Shown: one piece after another, positions 59,475-64,000 of the stretch
Layout: each line of letters starts with the position of its first letter
How positions within the stretch are numbered: position 1 is the stretch's first letter
Source of the DNA: Stenotrophomonas indicatrix
GTDB taxonomy: Bacteria > Pseudomonadota > Gammaproteobacteria > Xanthomonadales > Xanthomonadaceae
Direction: 5' to 3'
Length of the DNA stretch: 64,000 bases
NCBI RefSeq assembly: GCF_002750975.1
Contig: NZ_PEJS01000001.1
Span: 3,720,001-3,784,000 of the forward strand
Translations under genes and position numbers: made by a program
The notes under the pieces: generated by a model
Told to the model about the DNA's origin: nothing
The model's input: only the letters and a program-made list of their open reading frames with translations
The model's database searches: none

Positions 59475-59867
59475 TTACATGCTGAAACTGCTGCCGCAGC
59501 CGCAGGTGGTCTTGGCGTTCGGATTGCGGATCACGAACTGCGCACCGGTCAGGCTCTCGGTGTAATCCACTTCGGCACCCATCAGGTACTGCAGGCTGAG
59601 CGGATCGACCAGCAGGGTGACCCCGCTGGTCTGCACCGCCAGGTCATCGCCGGCACGGTTCTCGTCGAACTCGAACCCGTACTGGAAGCCCGAACAGCCG
59701 CCACCCTCGATGTACACACGCAATGACAGGTCGGGGTTGCCCTCGTCCTGGATCAGCTCCTTGACCTTGGCCGCAGCGGCCTCGGTGAAGTTCAGCGGCC
59801 GATCCAGCGACTGGTAGTCGGGCGCGGCGGCCGGCGTGGCGCCGGGGAGGGAGACGAGCGTGTTCAT
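59475..59867 (-). CDS. erpA: Iron-sulfur cluster insertion protein
   Basis: A-type carrier that delivers Fe-S clusters to apoproteins. 130 residues from ATG 59867 (MNTLVSLPG). The three cluster-binding cysteines are in [12 protein letters not shown] and TCGCGSSF. The short non-conserved N-terminal 20 residues are typical of this lineage. It lies 31 bases after the bactofilin gene. Confidence 0.94.
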   Translation of the reverse strand: MNTLVSLPGATPAAAPDYQSLDRPLNFTEAAAAKVKELIQDEGNPDLSLRVYIEGGGCSGFQYGFEFDENRAGDDLAVQTSGVTLLVDPLSLQYLMGAEVDYTESLTGAQFVIRNPNAKTTCGCGSSFSM

Positions 59868-59898
59868 GGGCTCAGCATGGGGGCGCCGGCGCTGGCTT

Positions 59899-60360
59899 TC
59901 AAGCCATCGCCTCGGCCAGCTTGCGGCGGGCGGCGGTGTCGCCCTTGCCGTCAGCGGACGCTTCTTCCGGCGCCGGCAGGGCCTGCATCGGGGCGCTGGC
60001 ATGGATCAACCGTCCGTTCAGCTGGGCACCCGCATTCATTTCCACCACCTGGTAGTGAACGTTGCCGTTGACCCGCGCACTCGGGGTCAGTTCGACCTTC
60101 TCGGTGGCATGGACATCGCCGTCCAGGCGGCCACTGATGACCACCACCTGGGCGCGGATCTCGCCTTCGATCACGCCATGCTCGGCGAGGGTCAGGGTCG
60201 CCGCGCTGGCGCCCTCCTGGGCAATCACCTTGCCGTGGATGCGACCTTCCACGTACAGGCCACCACTGAATTCCACATCGCCACGGATCACCACCTGGTT
60301 GCCGATCAGGGCATCCACCACCAGTTGGCCATCACGGCTGGATTTGCTGCTTCCGAACAT
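59899..60360 (-). CDS. Bactofilin (polymer-forming cytoskeletal protein)
   Basis: 153 residues from ATG 60360 ([11 protein letters not shown]). The DUF583/bactofilin beta-helix fills residues about 15-120, with repeated V/I-x-G patterns ([44 protein letters not shown]). The C-terminal tail is disordered. It lies four bases after its upstream neighbour, so the two form an operon. Likely builds membrane-associated filaments involved in shape or envelope organisation. Confidence 0.93.
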   Translation of the reverse strand: MFGSSKSSRDGQLVVDALIGNQVVIRGDVEFSGGLYVEGRIHGKVIAQEGASAATLTLAEHGVIEGEIRAQVVVISGRLDGDVHATEKVELTPSARVNGNVHYQVVEMNAGAQLNGRLIHASAPMQALPAPEEASADGKGDTAARRKLAEAMA

Positions 60361-60364
60361 CTGC

Positions 60365-61108
60365 CTACTCCCCTTTGCTGGCCGGTGCGCCGGCCTGTTT
60401 CCAGTCGAATACCTGCGTGGTGCCCCCCGCACCACTCCCCAATGTCACCTTCACCCGTTGCGGGGTGAAGTCAGCCGGCAGCATCACGCTGCCGGTGAGC
60501 TGCTGGAAGTACCGGAACGAGTAATCCTGTCCCGGCACCTTGCTGCGCTGGTGCAGCTCGTCCCAGCTGATGGTGGCCAGCTTGCCGTTCTTCACGCCTT
60601 CCACCGTGAAACGCATCTGCCCTTGGCTGATCGCTCCGCGGTTGAGGTTCTGCGTCAGCACCACGCTGTACTGCCAGGTGCCGGCCGATTCCGGGCTGAA
60701 TTCAATCGAATGGGTGTTCAGGCCCTTGCGCTGGCTGGTCGAGCCCACCAGGCGTTCGTAGAAGGCGACGTCAGCGCGCAGGCCGGCGATCTCTTCATCG
60801 CGCTCGGCCAGCGAAGACTGCACTTCGTTGTTGGCGGCGCGGCTGATGCGGTCCGACGCTTCCAGCGTGGCCTGCTTCTGGCGCAGTTCGGTCAGCTGCG
60901 TCTGCAGCGTATCGGCGCGCTTCTCGGCAGCCTGCACGCGCTGGCCCTGTTCACCGCGCGGCGTGCCCAGCCAGCAGCCACCCAACACCGCAAGCACCAG
61001 GCTCAGCAGCCAGATGCCGGCGATCACCAGCAGGCGACGGCGGTCGGCGGGTGGTTGCGCGGCACCGGGAAGGCGGACCTGCACGCGCATGGGAGGGCGG
61101 TTGTTCAT
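60365..61108 (-). CDS. DUF6776-like membrane coiled-coil protein, bactofilin partner
   Basis: 247 residues: basic cytoplasmic N-terminus, one membrane helix (LLVIAGIWLLSLVLAVLGGCWL, about 25-46), a coiled coil (about 55-115, AEKRADTLQTQLTELRQKQ) and a periplasmic beta-rich domain (WQYSVVLTQNLNRGAISQGQ). Such genes commonly precede bactofilin genes in Xanthomonadaceae. It probably anchors the bactofilin to the envelope (inferred). Confidence 0.83.
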   Translation of the reverse strand: MNNRPPMRVQVRLPGAAQPPADRRRLLVIAGIWLLSLVLAVLGGCWLGTPRGEQGQRVQAAEKRADTLQTQLTELRQKQATLEASDRISRAANNEVQSSLAERDEEIAGLRADVAFYERLVGSTSQRKGLNTHSIEFSPESAGTWQYSVVLTQNLNRGAISQGQMRFTVEGVKNGKLATISWDELHQRSKVPGQDYSFRYFQQLTGSVMLPADFTPQRVKVTLGSGAGGTTQVFDWKQAGAPASKGE

Positions 61109-61286
61109 GGGTAGTCTCCGTGGCAGCGCCGAAGCGCCGCCAGTACGGCCCCTGGGGCAAACGACGGGCTAGTGTATGACAGGAACGGCAGGTTTCCCCG
61201 GTGCCGGCCGGTACCGGGCGGTGGCATTCAGCCACTCCATGGTCGATAGTGTGGCACCCCGCACAGTTCCGCCGCCGGAGCCCGCC

Positions 61287-61904
61287 ATGACCGAAGCCCA
61301 CCTGTTCGTGATCGGCATCCTGCTGGCCTGGCTGGCCGGCATCCGCGTTTACCTCACCGTATTCGGCGTCGGCATCGCCGGCCTGCTCGGCTGGGTCGAC
61401 CTGCCACCGGCGCTGCAGGCCACCGAGTCGTGGTGGGTGCTCGGCACGTCGGCGGCGCTGGCCATTGCCGAATTCTTCGCCGACAAGATTCCCGGCGTGG
61501 ATTCAGCCTGGGACCTGGTGCAGACCCTGGCGCGCGTGCCCGCCGGCGCTTTCCTCGCGGCAGCGACACTGTCGCCCGATGGCGACCTGGGCACCGGTGC
61601 ACTGGTCGCCGGCGCGGGCGTTGCGCTGGCCAGCCATGGCCTGAAGGCCGGCACCCGCGCCCTGCTCAACACCTCACCGGAACCGGCCAGCAACTGGGTC
61701 GCCTCTGCGGCCGAAGATACCGTGGTGATCGGCGGCTTGGCGCTCGCGCTGGCGCATCCATGGATCGCGCTGGTGGTGGTGCTGGCCTGCAGCCTGGCCG
61801 GCGCATTGCTGGTCTGGCTGGTCTGGCGCACCCTGTGGAAAAGCGTGCGCTGGTTGGCACGTGGCGGCAGCGACGACGGACAACGGCAACCGCGTACCGG
61901 TTGA
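61287..61904 (+). CDS. DUF4126 membrane protein
   Basis: 205 residues with several hydrophobic segments. Family motifs are AGIRVYLTVFGVGIAGLLG, FFADKIPGVDSAWDLVQT, SHGLKAGTRALLNTSPEPASNW and EDTVVIGGLALA. ATG at 61287 follows CCCGCC, weak RBS; the N-terminus fits relatives. Function unknown. It is divergent from the bactofilin operon. Confidence 0.86.
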   Translation: MTEAHLFVIGILLAWLAGIRVYLTVFGVGIAGLLGWVDLPPALQATESWWVLGTSAALAIAEFFADKIPGVDSAWDLVQTLARVPAGAFLAAATLSPDGDLGTGALVAGAGVALASHGLKAGTRALLNTSPEPASNWVASAAEDTVVIGGLALALAHPWIALVVVLACSLAGALLVWLVWRTLWKSVRWLARGGSDDGQRQPRTG

Positions 61905-61948
61905 TCGGCGGGCTTGTCGCATAATGGCCGCGAACACCAGGAGCATCG

Positions 61949-63844
61949 ATGGCCGCAAACGAATCCGCCGCGGGCCCCCGCCCGGGACGCGCTGAAACCC
62001 CTCCGGCCGATCATTGGCAACGTTGGGCCGCCCCCTTGGCCGCGGCAACGCCTGCCGAAGCAGTACCGGCGGTGTCAGAGACACCCGCCCTGTCGGTCCC
62101 CGGCGACGGCGCCCGACTGGCGGCTCCGCCCCCCCTGCCCTCCACCGCCGCACTGCCCGAGGCGGGCAACAGTGACATCCCGCCTGTCGATGCCGACTCG
62201 CCCTACCGCGTGCTGATCGTCGAAGACGATCGTGCCCAGGCGCTGTTCGCACAGAGCGTGCTGCATGGCGCCGGCATGCAGGCGATCGTGCTCGGCGATG
62301 CCGATGGCGTGCAGCAGGCCATCCGCGAGCAACGCCCTGACCTGATCCTGATGGATCTGCACCTGCCCGGGCTGGATGGCATGCGGCTGACCGCGATGAT
62401 CCGCCAGCAGCCCGGCATGCAGCTGCTGCCGATCGTCTTCCTCAGCGGCGACCCGGATCCGGAGCGCCAGTTCGAAGTGCTCGACTGCGGTGCCGACGAT
62501 TACCTGAGCAAGCCGATCCGGCCGCGCCACCTGATTGCCGCGGTGGCCAACCGTATCCGCCGCGCACGCGCGCAGGCAGCGACCCTGCCCGGTGCCAACG
62601 GTGCACCGGCCACCAGCAACCCGGAAACCGGGCTGCCCACGCGCCACCACGTGCTGCAGCAACTCAACGCGACCCTGGCGCAGCACGACCGCGGCGGCGT
62701 GTTCTTCGTGGAAATCTCCAGCGCGCTGGGCCTGCGCGAGCGCTATGGCTATGCGGCCTTCGAGCGGCTGATGGTGCAGGCCGGGCAACGCCTTGCCGAG
62801 GCTGGCCATCCGCACCTGCTGGCGCGCCTGAACGACAACAGCTTCCTGCTGCTGGCGCGCAACGCCGATGAGGACAGCCTGGAAGCGATCGCCGGCACCC
62901 TGCGCGAGCAGCTGTCCGCGCGCGCCTTCGTGATCCGCGACGACGAGTCGGTACACCTGCGTGGCGTGGTCGGCTACGCACCGCTGTCGCCGGGTTTCGA
63001 CGATGCCAGCAGCGCCCTGGAAGCGGTCGAACGTACCACCCTGCAGGCACGCCTGCTCAGCGCCGGCGTGGCCGGCCACGTGCATCGCCAGGTCACGACC
63101 GAGCAGGAGCACCTGGCGTTGCTGGAAGGCCAGCTCGAGCTCGCTTACCAGCCGATCGTCGCCGTCGCCGGCGGCAGCAGCGCGCAGTACCAGTTGCTGC
63201 TGCGCCTGCGCCGGACCGATGGCAGCGTACTGACCGCCGGCCAGGTGATTCCGGCCGCCGAGGCGGCCGGCCGCATCGCCGACCTCGACCAGCAGGTGCT
63301 GGAGCATGCGATGGGTCTGCTCGACCTGTATCGCCACGCCACCCAGCCGCTGAACCTGTTCGTCTCGCAGTCGCTGCGTACCCTGCAGCGCGATGCCTTC
63401 GCCGACTGGCTGCTGGAGTCACTGCAGCAACGCCGGCTGCCCGGCAGCGCGCTGGTGATCGACGTGCGCCTGCCCGATGCGCTGATCCACACCGTGCCGT
63501 TGCAGCAGTTCTGCCAGCGCATGGCCAGCGTCGGCGTGCGCTTCTGCCTGAGCCAGTTCGAACCGGGCAGCGAAGCCCTGGCCCTGCTCACCCAGCTGCC
63601 ACTGTCGTTCGTGCGCATGGCCGCACGCTTTTCCAGCAGCCACTCCAACCCCGATACGCGCGAAGAACTACGCCGATCGATCGAGCAGGCGCATGCAGCC
63701 GGCCTGCAGATCATCGGCCAGCAGATCGAGGACCCGCAGGCAGCGGCCGCGATGTGGGTCGGCGGTGTCGATTACATCCAGGGCAACATGGTGCAGTCGG
63801 CCGGCAGCGACCTGAACTTCGACTTCCACAACGCGGTGCTCTGA
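61949..63844 (+). CDS. REC - degenerate GGDEF - degenerate EAL protein
   Basis: 631 residues. A Pro/Ala-rich start (1-85), then a receiver domain with intact sites (VEDD, Asp136 in LILMDLHLPG, Lys in YLSKPIRP). Next comes a GGDEF-like domain whose motif has become RLNDNSF, and an EAL-like domain (YQPIVAV onward) where the EAL signature reads YQLLLRL, with the catalytic Glu replaced by Gln. Neither domain should be catalytic. The layout recalls FimX-type c-di-GMP effectors, which regulate type IV pili, but that is inference. Confidence 0.88.
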   Translation: MAANESAAGPRPGRAETPPADHWQRWAAPLAAATPAEAVPAVSETPALSVPGDGARLAAPPPLPSTAALPEAGNSDIPPVDADSPYRVLIVEDDRAQALFAQSVLHGAGMQAIVLGDADGVQQAIREQRPDLILMDLHLPGLDGMRLTAMIRQQPGMQLLPIVFLSGDPDPERQFEVLDCGADDYLSKPIRPRHLIAAVANRIRRARAQAATLPGANGAPATSNPETGLPTRHHVLQQLNATLAQHDRGGVFFVEISSALGLRERYGYAAFERLMVQAGQRLAEAGHPHLLARLNDNSFLLLARNADEDSLEAIAGTLREQLSARAFVIRDDESVHLRGVVGYAPLSPGFDDASSALEAVERTTLQARLLSAGVAGHVHRQVTTEQEHLALLEGQLELAYQPIVAVAGGSSAQYQLLLRLRRTDGSVLTAGQVIPAAEAAGRIADLDQQVLEHAMGLLDLYRHATQPLNLFVSQSLRTLQRDAFADWLLESLQQRRLPGSALVIDVRLPDALIHTVPLQQFCQRMASVGVRFCLSQFEPGSEALALLTQLPLSFVRMAARFSSSHSNPDTREELRRSIEQAHAAGLQIIGQQIEDPQAAAAMWVGGVDYIQGNMVQSAGSDLNFDFHNAVL

Positions 63845-64000
63845 GTGTCACCGACGGTCGCGCTGTTGGCGGTACTGGCGCTGGCCATCGTCGCCCTGCT
63901 GGTACTGGGCCTGCGATTGCGTTCGCGCAATCGCGCGCTGGCGGCACTGCAGCGCGAACGCATCACCCTGACCAGTGAACGCGACCAGCTGCGGCGCACC
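63845..64000 (+). CDS. Start of a membrane-anchored protein (cut by window end)
   Basis: A GTG directly after the TGA of the previous gene opens a frame to the window edge, 52 codons. It reads one hydrophobic helix (VALLAVLALAIVALLVLGL) and then a charged coiled coil (RNRALAALQRERITLTSERD). The layout suits a sensor kinase or an RmuC-like protein; too short to decide. The zero-base spacing suggests coupling to the REC-GGDEF-EAL gene. Confidence 0.65.
   Translation, partial: MSPTVALLAVLALAIVALLVLGLRLRSRNRALAALQRERITLTSERDQLRRT

Overview
The window is a GC-rich gammaproteobacterial chromosome segment that fits Stenotrophomonas maltophilia or a close relative in the Xanthomonadaceae. The evidence is a triplet RND operon matching smeIJK, Xanthomonadaceae-type gene orders (accBC, prmA, fis, purH, purD; ftsE-ftsX-rpoH; rhlB/trxA/rho), and many short palindromes that begin with GTAG (SMAG/REP elements, a known S. 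maltophilia repeat family). No rRNA, tRNA, prophage, complete insertion sequence or CRISPR array was seen.

Layout. 1-5.5 kb: 3' end of accB, then accC, two small envelope-type proteins, prmA, a DUF3426 membrane protein and fis. 5.6-11.4 kb (minus strand): a six-gene, partly overlapping phospholipid cluster related to E. coli ynbABCD, with an extra acyltransferase and an extra membrane protein. 11.6-15.5 kb: purH, a lipoprotein, purD. 15.6-20 kb (minus): rpoH behind a CIRCE-like palindrome, ung, a double-receiver protein with one degenerate receiver, ftsX, ftsE. 20-24.6 kb: rhlB divergent from trxA and rho (Rho has a long low-complexity N-terminus). 24.9-30.1 kb: a diguanylate cyclase, two tandem TonB-like paralogues, aceK. 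30.3-33.4 kb: a lone KilA-N protein and a four-gene roadblock/GTPase module resembling a Streptomyces conservon. 33.8-38.2 kb: monomeric icd, a lipoprotein, a LysM protein, queF. 38.8-52.7 kb: an M20 amidohydrolase, smeIJK, a TonB-dependent receptor with a Fur-like promoter, a FUSC transporter. 52.9-64 kb: an SDR, an MFS-PlsC fusion, two CD225 proteins with DUF2752, AmpE family, nudC, erpA, bactofilin plus partner, DUF4126, a degenerate REC-GGDEF-EAL protein and the start of one more gene.

Most genes are housekeeping: fatty acid initiation, purine synthesis, heat shock, cell division, RNA metabolism, TCA/glyoxylate switching, queuosine, Fe-S assembly. The accessory signals are three. First is the ynb-like lipid operon, which encodes acyl transfer, CDP-DAG synthesis, headgroup transfer, phosphatase and hydrolase/methyltransferase steps but has no known product. 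Second is the conservon-like GTPase switch. Third is a pair of about 450-bp non-coding composite repeats (38346-38811 and 56955-57406). Each holds two inverted long stem-loops with 50-52-nt loops; outer and inner stems differ between copies yet keep pairing, which is strong evidence for a selected structure. The composite repeats and the CIRCE-like site before rpoH are the observations I would follow up first.
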